Shown: positions 36,452 through 49,849, counted from the first letter of the stretch. The stretch: DNA of 64,000 nt from Brachynemurus nebulosus (GCA_035578155.1 JAPWDM010000049.1:1772087-1836086); one strand, 5' to 3'. Notes: generated by a model not told the origin, from the letters alone. Program-made: numbers and translations.

Positions 36452-37477
36452 GCCAAGACGAGCAAAACAAAACAAACAGTGCACTGCTGTATCTTTTCTC
36501 GAAGCAGTTCAGCCTATTTTTGGACCTTGATAACTTCGGTCTGGATAATACTTAAGAGCTCAAATTATCAGAATAGAATGTAGTCACGAGCCTAATGGCA
36601 TATACCAAATTTATTTTATTTTTATTATTATTTTAGTTTATTTTATAGCTTTCCTACTTTAGGTTTTATTAATACGCAAATTTCATTAAATTCATCACTC
36701 ACTCACACACTGATGATCCTCAAAATTATTGAGTACTTCCCGAAGTCTTAGAAAGTTGAAAGTTGGTATGTAGGCTGGGTTTAGCATACAACTAACGAAA
36801 AAATTAAGAAATCCGTGATTTTCCCTCTTCAACTTATAAATAACAAAATATGTTGTAGGTATATTTATCAGTAAATAAAATAAAATTAAAATCAAATCAA
36901 AAAGCTCTTGGTATTTTTTATATTTGTAACTAGGAAAAAATTATTTACTTTTCTTGTTACTATGAGAAAAATTGGTGATTTTTAAAACTTTCAAAATATT
37001 TGACAGTTTAAAACGTCAAAAAATGTCTATTCGATTATTCGCTTAATGACGGCAATTTATTTGCTGTATGATGCCACATAATTTACTGTAACTTACAGAA
37101 TTGCAGTAGTTTACAAAGTTTCCAATCAATACGATAATTAGAAGTAGGTGACGAATGAGTTCTTAGATTTCCTTGCGATATAACATATCAAGCTAATAAA
37201 AGCGTTGTAATAGCGTATAGGCGTAAATAATTGGACTCAAATTACTCCCCATGATTGTACTAAATTTCCGGAGACTGAATTTATTACGAAATTTAAATAT
37301 TTTGTCGTTTTCAAAAATTAATAATAACATATACAAACATGTATTTTACTACTATTAATGTTAAATTTTAAGAAATATTCATAAAATGAAATTTGGTGTT
37401 GGTATACAGGGCGGATTGAGCGTACAAATAACGAGAAACATGATGTGTATTAGCTAAGGGCTCAGTACCACTCAGAC
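36452..37477. other. AT-rich DNA, no gene seen
   Basis: Contains two related insect-repeat phrases (GAAAGTTGGTATGTAGGCTG at 36749 and AATTTGGTGTTGGTATACAG near 37390) but no element borders and no gene. Confidence 0.5.
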
Positions 37478-37795
37478 TTGTTGCCAATTAGAATCAATAG
37501 TCCCACAAGGAAAAGAGGGAACGATAGGGAGTGGACAATGAAGATAGGAGCTTCTGATGTCCAGGAAGTAGTCCCTGTAAAAAGGAAGAAAGACACGAAC
37601 AACCTACAAAGAGAACTGAAGAGAGCTTCTTATGTCCGGGAAATACACCCTATAAAAGCAAAAAACAAAACAAAAAAACAAAAAACAAAAAAAAACACGA
37701 ACAACTTACAAAAAGAACTGAAATCCCACCAAAAAACATTTCATGTTAAAAATTTAGCCAGGACTCGCAACTATTTTACTCTTAAAAAGTTATGA
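37478..37795 (+). other. ORF of 105 codons with an internal tandem duplication, dubious
   Basis: Lys-rich frame in which a block of about 85 bp is repeated (ACGAACAACCTACAAAGAG and ACGAACAACTTACAAAAAG; at protein level TNNLQRELK and TNNLQKELK). Its 3' part runs into the palindrome at 37724-38098, so the end of the frame is not native. No family is recognised. It may be a protein remnant or chance. Confidence 0.2.
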
Positions 37796-38098
37796 GATCT
37801 AATGTTGCGCCAAGCCCTAGATAAGTCGGCATCATGGTCAAATCAAGTTATAAGGCTTGGTCGTTTCGCAAAACTATGACAAATAAAACCAAACATGAAC
37901 AGCCCATAGCAGGTTATTGTGCCATTGACCATTAGCTATTTACCATACTTCCGGGAATCGGCCAAGCCTTATAACTTGATTTGATCATGATGACGACTTA
38001 TTTAGGGCTTGGCGCAACATTAGATCTCATAACTTTTTAAGAGTATAATAGTTTCGAGTCTTGGCTAAATTTTTGACATGAAATGTTTTTTGGTGGGA
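37724..38098. mobile_element. Palindromic element, 375 bp
   Basis: Arms of about 138 bp starting TCCCACCAAAAAACATTTCA, with GCCAGGACTCG, CTCTTAAAAAGTTATGAGAT, GTTGCGCCAAGCCCTA and CAAGTTATAAGGCTTGG, all repeated inverted. The central loop is about 100 bp. No coding sequence. Confidence 0.85.
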
Positions 38099-38695
38099 GT
38101 AATTTAAAAATGTTATTAAAGTTAATGTTTATTTATAAAGTAGGAATTTTGGATTTTTATTTATAAAATAGAAATTTTGGATTTTTTTGGAAAGAAAAAA
38201 TATCTTCATAAAGGCCTTCCAGTTTACTATTGGAGTCCTTTTTTAATATTTAAAAATAAAATACAAAGGCAATTGGCGGATAAGCATGGGTAGCGATGGT
38301 CGTCTACAAGCGAAATGTAATTGAAAGTCCACAAGCGATTTGTCATTTGTTTCAAAACTGGTGATGAGTGTCCGGTTGATCGGGGCTTTAAAAAAAAGTT
38401 TTAAGGTGTTAAGGGCTGAATCTCAGTAAATTTCAATTTTGTGCCGATGGCAGTTAACAGCGAAAAAGCCAACACAATTCGTACGAGGGCATTCCTACTC
38501 ATGCTTATCCGCCAATGGCCTTTGTGTTTTATTTTTAAATATTAAACAAGGAACGTAAATAGTAAACTGGAAGGCTTTTATGAAGATATTTTTTCTTTCC
38601 AAAAAAATCCAAAATTTCTATTTTATAAATAATAAAAATCCAAAATTCTTAATTTATAAATAAACAGTGACTTTAATAACATTTTTAAATTACTT
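38099..38695. mobile_element. Foldback of R-family inner sequence, 597 bp
   Basis: Left arm AGTAATTTAAAAATGTTATT through CCTTCCAGTTTACTATTGGA to AAAGGCAATTGGCGGATAAG (block G). The right arm is the inverse. The loop carries CTACAAGCGAAATGTAATTG and AACTGGTGATGAGTGT, also present at 55930-56030. It lies between R arms A and B. Confidence 0.8.
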
Positions 38696-39615
38696 AATAT
38701 GTATGTACAGATTCCACTCAAAATAGGGAATAGTAAACAAGTCACTTTCCCTATTTTAAGCGTAACATACAGAATGAACTAAATATCTATGTATATGCAT
38801 ATAGGTACATATATTTACTAGGTCACTGATATACCGTAACCAAAAGCTAAGACATGCTGCGATGCGCAGTTCTCCAAATATTTCTAGTTTATTTTCTCAC
38901 GTTAAATTTTTTCTTTTCTTAATAACCCCTGTCATATTAAAAATACAGTTTATTTAGTTATATAAAATAAGTACATAACTTAACTACATACATTAAGTAA
39001 TTAACTTTTTCTATTTAAAATAACAACTGTACACAATAAATACATATAATAAATTGATAACAATTATTATTATTAATAAGAAAATACGTTTGTATGTTCC
39101 GAATGAGACCATTTTAAGAATAATTTTTGCTAATGTTTAAGTACAGAACAAAAAGTAAATACGTACAGATACATATTGTGGAGTGAATGTCAAAGAAGCT
39201 ATTAAATTTTAATTTATCACCACTTCAATGTCCCAACGGTCCCAACAACACATCCACAAGCATTATATGCATGTATGCATACTACCATACTACCTGATAC
39301 TATTAAATAATCGAATCATGGATATGTTTATATATGCATCATTATATAGAATTATAGACAATTGTAGGGTTTTCGACGTTTTAAACATTTCATTTCAAAC
39401 TCATAAGTAAATGTACAAATTGCAAAATTTTTAATTTTTCTGAATAAATGATTAAAAAGTCCATGAACACTTTATTATTTGTCACACCATTTATACTATT
39501 ATTTTTTATTTTTTTGACAATATTTTTATTACTTTTTAATATAAACATGTTTGAATATGTGTGTGTTTGTTTACAAAATTTCCTTATTTTAGGTTTGCTT
39601 ATTTTAAGAGAACGC
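38696..39615. other. AT-rich DNA, no gene seen
   Basis: Overlapping opposite-strand frames at 39390-39729 are Phe/Ile/Leu-rich products of AT composition. No supported gene. Confidence 0.55.
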
Positions 39616-40935
<1,320 letters not shown>

Positions 40936-41565
40936 AACAAATAAATATTTTCCTTATTTTCGATCAGTCTGGCTGTATATACACAAACGATTAACATTAC
41001 ATTTGTCAGTGAGACACACATGTGTTGTATCGTTTTGTATATTTTTTTAATAATTTTCAATCGATCTTCAGTGGTTAGAACGTAATTTTTTTTATGTTTT
41101 TTTTTCTTTTTTTGTTTGAATTTAATAATTTTAATAAGCAAAAAATATCTAGACCCCAGTGTCTAGTTTGTTGCTAGATACCTGTACGACGACAATAACA
41201 AAACACACATTCTGTTCAGTTTGGTAGCAGTGGCGTAGCAAGTGGGTGACAGGGATGACCCCACCAGGAGCGCTGGATAATACCATATTTAAAAATTTAA
41301 AAATACCAAATATATATTTGGTCGACAGCTGGTTTCAAATTTTTACAGAATCGTTCACTAAAAAACTCTAAAATAGAAATGTCGCTGGAAGTAATTTTTT
41401 TGTCCCATTCACGGCTATTCCAAAAGGGAAGGGTTGGGGCCAGTAGCTGATAAGGAATTAATATATAAATATTTTGAATAGTAGCCAAAAGAAAAGAAAA
41501 AACGCAATGAAAAAACAACATTCCGCTGAAACATTACAAAAAAGCAAAATTTATTTTGTGAATTT

Positions 41566-41930
41566 AGTGGTCCTTAATCACTGTGATTTTACTACCCAGT
41601 GGTCCATAATCACTATGACCTTACTACTAAGTGGTTCATAATCACTATAATCTTTTTACCGCGTTGTTCATTATTACTATGACCTTACTAACCACTAGCT
41701 CATAATTTCCGTGATCTTACTACTCAGTGGTCCACAATCACTATGACCTTACTACCCAATGGCCAATAAGCACTATGATCCTGCTACTCAAGTGTCGTTT
41801 AGCTGTTTATTTTAAACTCTTTCGGGTCTCTAATACCTTGACGAACAATTTTTATCTCATGTTAACTTCTCTCATAATTCAATTGTATTTGAAGAGAAAT
41901 TTCTCCAGAATCCTGGGCAACCTAATATCA
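41566..41930 (+). repeat. 32-bp minisatellite element, seven units
   Basis: Unit AGTGGTCCATAATCACTATG plus 12 further bases (ACCTTACTACCC). Starts at 41566, 41598, 41630, 41662, 41694, 41726 and 41758, exactly 32 bp apart throughout. The flank to about 41930 (GGGTCTCTAATACC, GAGAAATTTCTCCAG) is shared inverted with 23880-24000. There are no spacers between units, so it is a tandem minisatellite and not a CRISPR array. Confidence 0.9.
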
Positions 41931-42598
41931 GCCTGGACTTGTTTAGCTTCCCACCAGTAAATAATTTTCAAATTAATATGATTTTTATTACGTGAACTCT
42001 ATAAGATATACATAAACAAAATTTCGTCAATTTTTAAATTTTTAATTCGACTTTCAATGTGCGTTTCACCCCTTAAATCATTTTCTAACAGCAACTATAC
42101 TAAAATCAAAACACTTTGTCAGTAATCACGTGAACAAATCGTGTTATTATTCATGTACTTGTATTGCCCTTTTTATGGATTGTAGGATGAATATTTTGTA
42201 TAAAGGCTATTTTACATACCTTACAAACTTCTAATCTAAAACCATCCATGTATAAATTGTACACTACAATTTTCAAATTATTGAAATCTAATATTACTTT
42301 ATCATTATTTATTAAACACATATTCCTGTATATACCTATAATGTAGTACTGGGTATTTATTTATTTCACAAAAACTACAATCAAGTAGGTATACTAACGC
42401 ATTATAAAATGTGTTTTTATTTATAAAATCATTTTACAGTATTTGTTTATCAGATAACATGTATTTTTATGTGTATTAACTTTAAATAAAGTTAAAATAA
42501 TAATATGTAATAAATAATAATTATAAAAAATTATGAAATATTGTCTTCATCAGTATCGTCTGTGTAGGCATCATCACTGCTTTCGTCGAGATTTATGA

Positions 42599-43329
42599 TT
42601 ATTTTTTCTCCGAAGTCATCAGTAATATTGTCCAAGTGCCACATTTTTTTTCTATATCTAATACATGTCTAATTGCATTCTGCCAATCTAAAATTGTAAC
42701 GTTTTTTAACTTTTCCTCCAAAAGAATTTTTACATCTTGTAATTTAAAGGATGTATTATTGCTGGCTACATGTCCTTTCACTTGTCCCCAAATTAATTCT
42801 ATTGGATTTAGTTGACAAAGTTGAGGAGGTAAGCGTAATACAATTACTCCATACTTTTTAACAATTTCATCAATAACATATTTAGTGTATATGTCCTTGT
42901 GTCTTCTAACAATTTCCAGTAATTCTTTGATACAAGAGTCGGTTTGGTAAGAAATATTTTTTGAATTTAACCAGTCTTGGATATCTTTTTTTCGCCAACT
43001 AGTTGTTGGAAGCTTCTCTAATTTTCTGGAATGGTACGATGCATTGTCTATAACAACAACTGATTCTTTTTCTAATTTCTGCATCACACTTTCAAACCAT
43101 TGTTCATAAACTGTTGCATTCATTTCTTTATGGTAATCGCTGTCTATCAATTTACTTTAAAACAAAAGCAAACCATCTTCTACAAAACCATCTTCACTTC
43201 CTATATGGCTTATTATAAAGCGTTTGCCCTTACCGGACGGATTTTTTAATCCTGTAGAAAGACCTTCCAAAAAAGCCTGTTTCGCCGTTTTTATAGTTGT
43301 GTCAACCCAAATTTTCGATTTTGTATGAC
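42599..43329 (-). pseudogene. DD82E transposase, exon 2 (one nonsense codon)
   Basis: Second exon of the transposase. It begins at the acceptor TTGATTGTTTCAG with GHTKSKIWVD, followed by SGKGKRFIISHIGSEDGFVE. A TAA at 43157-43159 interrupts the frame, and the same register continues directly with SKLIDSDYHKEMNA. VVVIDNASYHS gives the second catalytic Asp and LCQLNPIELIWGQVKGH the Glu. I count 82 residues between them, far more than the 34-41 of ordinary Tc1/mariner enzymes. The frame ends at 42599. The stop looks like a simple point change in an otherwise intact exon. Confidence 0.85.
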
Positions 43330-43421
43330 CTGAAACAATCAATGGAATTAAATTAGTTAGATTGTAGGTATTATCTACGATTAGGACAATGGAACTACTT
43401 GTATATAAATCGCTAATTTAC
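43330..43421 (-). other. Spliceosomal intron of the DD82E transposase gene
   Basis: 92 bp with canonical ends on the minus strand: donor GCAG/GTAAAT and acceptor TTGATTGTTTCAG/G. Phase 1 on both sides. Reading across it gives uninterrupted transposase-like sequence (CNAG joined to HTKSK). Confidence 0.8.
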
Positions 43422-44022
43422 CTGCATTGCACCAGGTTTCATCAGTGTAATATATTTTTTTCCCTTGTACTCTAAAATCCCTGATACTTCTGATATTACG
43501 CCGCCACATAATTAAATCCTCTCTTTCCATTAACATGTTATTTACGTGACGTTTTTCAAATAAAAATCCTATATTATTTAGTACGTTTCTAAATGTCGTA
43601 ATTTTGAAGTTTGGTAGATCTTCGTCTTGGTTGACAACATTTAGAATTTTTTTGACCGTGGGAACTTCATTCCGGAAATAAAACTCATGAACTTTCCTTC
43701 GTATCGCTGTTTTTTCGAAATTATTTAAGGACTTGTAAATTGTTATGTTCTTTGGTCGGATTTTTTTCGGCGAACTTAATTTGTTAGTTTCTTTAAATTC
43801 CTTCAAAATCCTATAGACCGATCTTGAACAAATATCAACTGCTTTAGCCGTTTCATTAACAATATCACTTTGCGACACATTTGTTAATTTAACTGATAAG
43901 TACTCGTGTACTTTAAAAACCATTAATTTTTCACCACTTGAAAGAAATTTCCTCGAGCGTTTCGGCGGGTTTTGAATTTCTTCTTCAACAGAAATATCTT
44001 CATACAGATTATTTATTTCCAT
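43422..44022 (-). CDS. DD82E transposase, exon 1 (DNA-binding part and first Asp)
   Basis: The start is placed at the ATG at 44020-44022 (MEINNLYEDIS); an upstream in-frame ATG at 44058 is less likely because it adds only a short unstructured leader. About 200 codons: a basic segment (PPKRSRKFLS), a helix-turn-helix region (SQSDIVNETAKAVDICSRSV, YRILKEF), then FEKTAIRRKVHEFYF and the second helical block. It ends with the first catalytic motif YYTDETWCNAG at the splice donor. IS630/Tc1-mariner transposases bind the TIRs with this region. The exon is intact, but exon 2 carries one stop codon, so the whole gene is probably inactive in this copy. Confidence 0.85.
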
Positions 44023-44373
44023 ATTTAATTTATTAATATTGCACGACAAGAGACACAATTAATATAACACAAAAATAATGAAATACTTATGTTGGGATAA
44101 CAATTATAAAAACACTAGGAATAAGGACAATATCAGAACTCGAAATAAATAAATTTAATGCAGTTTAAAAATTTGTAAAGTTGAAAATATCTGATAAGAG
44201 TGATAACTGATAAACTTATCTAAAAATGAAGAATGTCTATAAGTAACACAATAAGGTGAGTCAATACCAACCCTTATCATACTATAGTCCCTTTAGTGAT
44301 TCATCTAACTACAGAATGTACATCATAAACATACACAAAAATACAGAAGTTCTAAACAGTAGATCTAACGACA

Positions 44374-44405
44374 AATGCACCCAGAGTGAAATTCGCAATT
44401 TTGTT
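44374..44405 (+). repeat. End fragment of the 24.5-kb MITE family
   Basis: Shares ATGCACCCAGAGTGAAATTC and CGCAATTTT with the MITE ends at 24540 and 24920. Only this short piece is present; it lies inside the DD82E element, between its right TIR and the transposase start. Confidence 0.7.
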
Positions 44406-44640
44406 TATAAAAATCTTAATTTTGTATTTCAAATTTAAGTCAGATATTATGAAAGTAATTTACCTTTGCGAAAACTGGGATTTAATTGATATTGTTGTTG
44501 CTTATTTACAAAAAATAATAATTTGATTGAAAGCGCCATTGTTTGGAAATCCCTGTACCTAAAATTGAAAATATTTATATACCAAATCATGCACTGATCA
44601 CGCAAATTTCTTACTGACTAAGTGTTTTGATTTTAGTATA

Positions 44641-45246
44641 GTATTTTTTATGTTATTATGCAGCCACTCTTTACATATTTGGGAAAGTTGAAAATCTAAA
44701 ACAGGTCAATTAGATTTTTGCACGTACATTTGAAATCTGTAAACAAAATTTTAATATATTTTATTTTTTACCCTCTTTTCGGAAAATTGATCCCTAAATT
44801 TTAACCCCCAACCACCCCTGTTGATGTAATCTAAAGAAGTTGCATGTCAGTAGATAGCTCTTTAAAGAAAATTGAACATTTGTTCTATCTCTCACCGATT
44901 TCGAGATATTTTAAAAATTAAATTTTTACCCCAGTTTTGAAGGCTAATTTCACCCCTTCAAACCGTTTTAGAGACGCTAGAATCAAATACGTGTCTCTTA
45001 ATTTTCGATGTTCTACAACATAATAACTAAGAATAAACAAAATCGGAGGGGCACACCCCAGTGATATTCCTTGTTACTACAAACAGTAAAAACATTTGAA
45101 TTTTAACATTAACACACAAATCAATGAACACTATTATACTATACCACTAAACAAAGCGTAAAGGCAGTTTGTAGGCACTTTTCTTGAAGAAGGTAACAAG
45201 GTGAGACGGGTGAGATTTTGAGGAATTTAATATAATGGCAATTTTT
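44641..45246. other. Non-coding DNA, no gene seen
   Basis: Contains common insect-repeat phrases (TTTCGAGATATTTTAAAAAT near 44910, CACCCCTTCAAACC near 44952) but no definable element. Confidence 0.5.
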
Positions 45247-45362
45247 AATCGAATTTTTCTCTAAAAAAATTAGACTTATACAGGCTATACGATAAGATCG
45301 GAAAGAGGCGAGAGTAGGGGCGCTATCCGTTTCGGACCCGTAAAGCCCGATTCGGAAGAAAT

Positions 45363-45417
<55 letters not shown>

Positions 45418-46850
45418 CCACGACCTTTTGAAATGTGTAGGGCACCCTATGGACAGGAGGATTTGGAATTTGGTAAGTGGGACTCATTACGATGTACAAC
45501 AATACTATCAATACTATCAAAGTGGGGTCAAATTTGGGGCAAATTTTTGATCCAACTAAACCTTTAAGCGGGTAGTAGGGGGCAACAAAGCAATAAAACT
45601 TTTCCAAACTGGTTGCAAATAATGTTTCGGTCAATTATCTACAGCATATCTAAAATTCAGATTTCTGGGGTGCTTTGGAGGGAGTAGAGAGGGAAAAAAA
45701 GTATTTTGGCTACAATTTCATGCTTTTTCGAAGTTTCTACCACTCGCACTGACCCCCCAAATAAACAAATAAACCTGGAGGTCTGAAGCTTTGTATTCGG
45801 ATTGAGTTAGTATCAAGGGGGTGCCTTTTGGGGGTCTCACCTTTTAACCCTTAGCCCTTACCTTCATTTTCAGACCAAAAAGAACATGATTTTTCTTGTT
45901 TTTTAACAGTTTTGTTCTGGTCAAAATCTCCCCAAATAAATCTAGAGGGCCGAAATTTTGTGTATAGGTTAAGTTAATAGCCAGCCACTGCTTTTTGGGG
46001 GTACCTACTTTTAACCCTTACCCCCACGATTTTTACGTCAATATTTTCTTAATTTTTTTGCTTTTATTCTAACACGCGTAAAATCACGCTGAAATTTTGT
46101 ATCTGTATTCAGTTAATATCAAGGGTGTGTCCTTTAGGTATTCCACATTACCTTGCTCCCCCCACTTTTTTCATTTTTACATCGTAATTCAATAATGTTG
46201 TTATATGTGGTTAAATGTGATTTATTTTCATAAAATTACAGTTAGAAACAAATAAATTTAATACTATCATTTATCTCAAATGCAATACATAATTATATGT
46301 ACGTAATTTAAAAAATGTTATTGATGTCATTTTTCATTTTATTTAATAATTAAAAATAAAACCCAAAGGCAATTGGCGGATAAACATGGGTAGGAATGCC
46401 CTCGTACGATTTTTGCTGGCTTTTTTTTCCTGCTAACTGCTATTGGCATAAAACTGAATTTTACTGAGATTTAGCCCGTAAAAACCACCTAGTCATCAGC
46501 CCATAATCAGTTCTGGAACCACCAAAATGACAAATCGCTTGTAGACTTTCAATCACATTTAGTTATACCCTGTTTCAAATACAATTGATCATGAGTCATC
46601 GTTAAAAAACTAAATAATTGTTATATTCGAAACAGATCAATCTTCTATTCTTTTCTAAAAGCAAACTGCAAATTTAAAATTTACGTAAATCCAATAATGA
46701 AAGATATAAAGCCAAGAAAACGAAAATTATTTAAATTCATAAGTGATGACGCATGGTTAAATTTAAGTGAAATGGACCATATCTCGAAGATACCGAAGAT
46801 GAAGGGAAAAATTCGACTTCCCTAATGGGGCCCCGCTGCTCACGGCGTTT
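45247..46850 (-). mobile_element. Family R arm, copy C, with blocks G and E
   Basis: Outer end TTAGACTTATACAGGCTATA, (TA)n at 45365-45415, about-160-bp units, then block G at 46370-46500 (AAAGGCAATTGGCGGATAAA), an inserted repeat E (46568-46785), and an inner end ACCGAAGATGAAGGG, GGGGCCCCGCTGCTCACGGC. The last part is matched inverted at 55868-55935, so C and D are inverted partners over at least 1.5 kb. Confidence 0.8.
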
Positions 46851-46890
46851 TTAGCAACTGCGGCTATTATTATTGCAGGACATAATTTTT

Positions 46891-47762
46891 ATACGTAAGG
46901 TAAAAGACCCGGTAACTGACCCTGGCCCAGTTTCTGACATTTTCAACTTTGTTATAAATTAATAAAAAAACTATATTTTAAATAAAAAAAAAATAAATTC
47001 TTAATTTAAAGTAATCTATTCTGTGTCTAATGAACAGCAATTTAAAAAGTTTAGAATATATTAACTAAATAAAAAAAAAATTTAAGTTTAAAATGTGTGT
47101 AAAAACTATTTTTTTGGTAGTTTCCTAACAGTTTATGTTACAAAGTACTCATTTTGATCTGTGCAATATTCATCATGTAAGTTTGAAAACTTAATTAAAA
47201 ATATATGAGCAGGTTAATATTTGTTTAAAATTTATTTTAAAATATTTATAAAATACCTTAGAATGATTTTTATTATTGAAATATGAGGGTCAATTACTAG
47301 GCTCACTTCTAAAGTGGTATGGCCCAATTAAATTCTAACCAGTTTTTGTTAGTTATTTTGTTATTTATAGTTATCTTCGATTAGTTTTTGTTATTTTTCA
47401 TAACGTATATAACATTAAACATTCATTTTTATCAATAAAAAATTATTTATAAATTAAATTTTAAAAAACTGTATTTTTAAATTTAAGAATCAGAAACTAG
47501 GCCACTGTCGCGGTCAGAAACTGTCACATGAGAAATTTTGAAGGTCAGAAACTGGGTCCTTTTTGTCAATTTTTAAAACATTAATTTGAATTATTAATTC
47601 AATTCAAATAATTATTTTACTTGTATGACTTTATTTTGAAAGCCATAAACTAGTTGATAAAATTATTAATTGTCTCTTAAGTTGAAACTTATATTTATTA
47701 CTGTCGTTTAACCTCAGCCGTCACTCTTAAAAGGTCAGAAACTAAGCCCGTTACCTTACGTA
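46891..47762. mobile_element. TIR element, 872 bp
   Basis: Ends ATACGTAAGGTAAAAGACCC and, inverted, ATACGTAAGGTAACGGGCTT; the first 13 bases match exactly. Several phrases of the form GGTCAGAAACTGGG or CAGTTTCTGAC recur near both ends (46931, 47487, 47513, 47546, 47734), like subterminal binding repeats. AT-rich core, no transposase. Confidence 0.7.
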
Positions 47763-48702
47763 TTTTGAAAGTAAAGTAAATACCACTTTCTTTCTTTCAA
47801 AATTTTGCCGTTTCTTCTTCAAAAATGTAAAATTTTATTATTAATATTATAAATAATAAACAAATATTTTTGCGAAGTAAAATATTTGTTAATTATTTAA
47901 AAATATGGAATACCATAAAGTAACGCTCAAATCTATTAATATTAATATTATATTTTCAAAATAATTGTTTGAAAACGTTACTACGGATACCATTGATTAT
48001 TACATTGATTACTATATTACAAAATACTATCCGGTCGTATTTTGGCCGTATCTGGCTTCGTCAATTATACATTTATATAATTAGTCTATATTATAATGTA
48101 ATATATAATATGTTCATTGATCTGTGCATTAATATGTAGCAATAATTGGAACACCTGTCCAAAAATTGAAATTTATTACGTTTCATTGTTAGATATCTTG
48201 GAATTAATAACAAAGTGTCAACAATAGTGAAATGCTTAAAAATTTTGCAAGATCTTTCATATCTAACTAAAAAACCAAGGCTGGAGAAGTTACAGATACG
48301 TTGACAACTTAACCTTTTACTATTTTCTAAATTTTTGACTAATAATTTAAATTTTTGGAAAGTTTATTTATGAGTTAAACTTAAATCAAAGGTTTTTATC
48401 AGTTGATTTCATTAAAGCAGTTAATATAACTAAATTATTTTCGTCTTTATTTTATTCAAATTTGAATCAAAAATTATGGTAAAGTTAGGTGGGTCTACCT
48501 CTACGGTATCCAAACGTTTTACAAATAAATACTTTCAAATTGAATTTCAATTTTATTTAATGCCATAGTCAAATATTTTCGACAACGGTGTGGCAGCATG
48601 ATGAAATTGAATTTACGGTGTTCATGAACGAAACAGGCAGTCTTAGTTAAAAAAGATGAAATCTGTTAGAAGTGGGGGAATCGACTTTGTTATTACTAGG
48701 AC
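47763..48702. other. AT-rich DNA, no gene seen
   Basis: Only very short frames and no recognisable repeat borders. Confidence 0.5.
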
Positions 48703-48712
48703 TAGGCCCGAT

Positions 48713-49529
48713 TAGGGATGGTAAAGTCGACTCCGACTTTAGTCGAAAGTCGATTATTTACTAAAAATAATCGACTTTTTAGAATCGATTTCAGTCACGT
48801 CAAGTCGACCTGGAATCGACCCTCACTCGATGACTTTTCGACTTTTTGCGCATGTGCAATGTGCATTTATAAATCGCGCAAAAACATTAGCTTAACATTA
48901 ATTAAATAGTAGCTTAACATTGGGCCGATTCGTATCGGTGTAAGCCAAAGCCGCTTGCACTCATTTTGAATCAATTTGTACTTGTTTTGAATCAGTTTGG
49001 CTTGCTTTTGACATTTTTGTATATTCCTGTCTCACTTTCCATGTTCTAGAGAGAAGGGTCAAATATTAGCGTTCGATGTATATCGTATACCGTATACGCT
49101 GTGTACCGATGTATACAGCGTATACGTCGATGTATATATCAAAACAAGTGTAAATTGATTCAAAATGAGTGCAAGCGGCTTTGGCTTACACCGATACGAA
49201 TCGACCCATTAATTCTGCTGTCCATTTTAACTTTAATTTTAATGTTCAACTCCAAATCGCGTGCAATTTATTGATAAATTATCTCTTGTTAAATTCTTAA
49301 AAATTATATGTATGTTCATTATTTAATAAATTGTTTAAAACATACTTAATACAGTACAGATTGTCTAAAGTATATACTTAATAGTTTCTATAAATAAATT
49401 AATAAATTTTTGAAAAGTTGATTTAAGTCGAAAAGTCGACTTTCAGAGTCAATCGACTTTGAGAATCGAAAAAATGAAAGTCGATTTTAAAGTCGAAAAT
49501 CGATTTTGCGCGCGTCTTTTCCATCCCTA
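48713..49529. mobile_element. hAT-type MITE with 8-bp target duplication
   Basis: Flanked by the identical octamer GGCCCGAT at 48705-48712 and 49530-49537. Ends TAGGGATGGTAAAGTCGAC and, inverted, TAGGGATGGAAAAGACGCG. Both subterminal regions are crowded with GTCGA/TCGAC motifs (about a dozen), a pattern expected for transposase binding sites. An 8-bp duplication is characteristic of the hAT superfamily. No transposase; 817 bp including a nested 286-bp MITE. Confidence 0.9.
48922..49207. mobile_element. Nested MITE, 286 bp, inside the hAT MITE
   Basis: TIRs of about 65 bp: GGGCCGATTCGTATCGGTGT, then AAGCCAAAGCCGCTTGCACT, CATTTTGAATCAATTT; inverted at 49142-49207. ATT on both sides is a candidate 3-bp target duplication. 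The centre is a further imperfect palindrome (GTATACGCTG / CAGCGTATAC). Confidence 0.85.
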
Positions 49530-49814
49530 GGCCCGATTTACATTAGCTTTGTTCCAACAAACGAAAATATCGTACGTTGTACGGTTATAGCATGTGCATA
49601 ATGAAGTTAGCGTTCCAACAAGTTATAGTACATATTTATGTACCAATTTTAACTTCCGGTTTATGTTCCAACATAAATGCTGATTAGTACATGAACTGAT
49701 TCATGTATGGTCAAATTATTCGGCAGTCAAGAGCATGTATCGAAATGTGAACTACTTGTTACACCTGCGCAATAGATAATTTTACTGAATTTTTTGAAAA
49801 CAGATTGATTTACC

Positions 49815-49815
<1 letters not shown>

Positions 49816-49849
<34 letters not shown>
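49816..49849. repeat. Poly(T) tract, 34 bases
   Basis: Uninterrupted run of T inside element B; could be the poly(A) tail of a minus-strand retroposed insert, but no partner sequence was identified. Confidence 0.95.

Larger units (their letters stand above)
42096..44640 (-). mobile_element. IS630/Tc1-like DNA transposon with D-x82-E transposase
   Basis: 2.54 kb bounded by TIRs TATACTAAAATCAAAACACT (42096) and its inverse (ending 44640). They continue as TTGTCAGTAA and TAGTCAGTAA and include the TA that is probably the duplicated target. A two-exon transposase gene on the minus strand fills the middle. Near-perfect ends and a single nonsense codon indicate a relatively young insertion. Confidence 0.9.

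Noticed and set aside
37478..37795. 105-codon Lys-rich ORF as a real gene
   Set aside because: It is built on a local DNA duplication and its end lies in a palindromic element; kept only as a dubious entry.
41566..41790. Regular 32-bp repeats suggesting a CRISPR array
   Set aside because: The units are directly adjacent with no unique spacers, and the genome is eukaryotic; this is a minisatellite.
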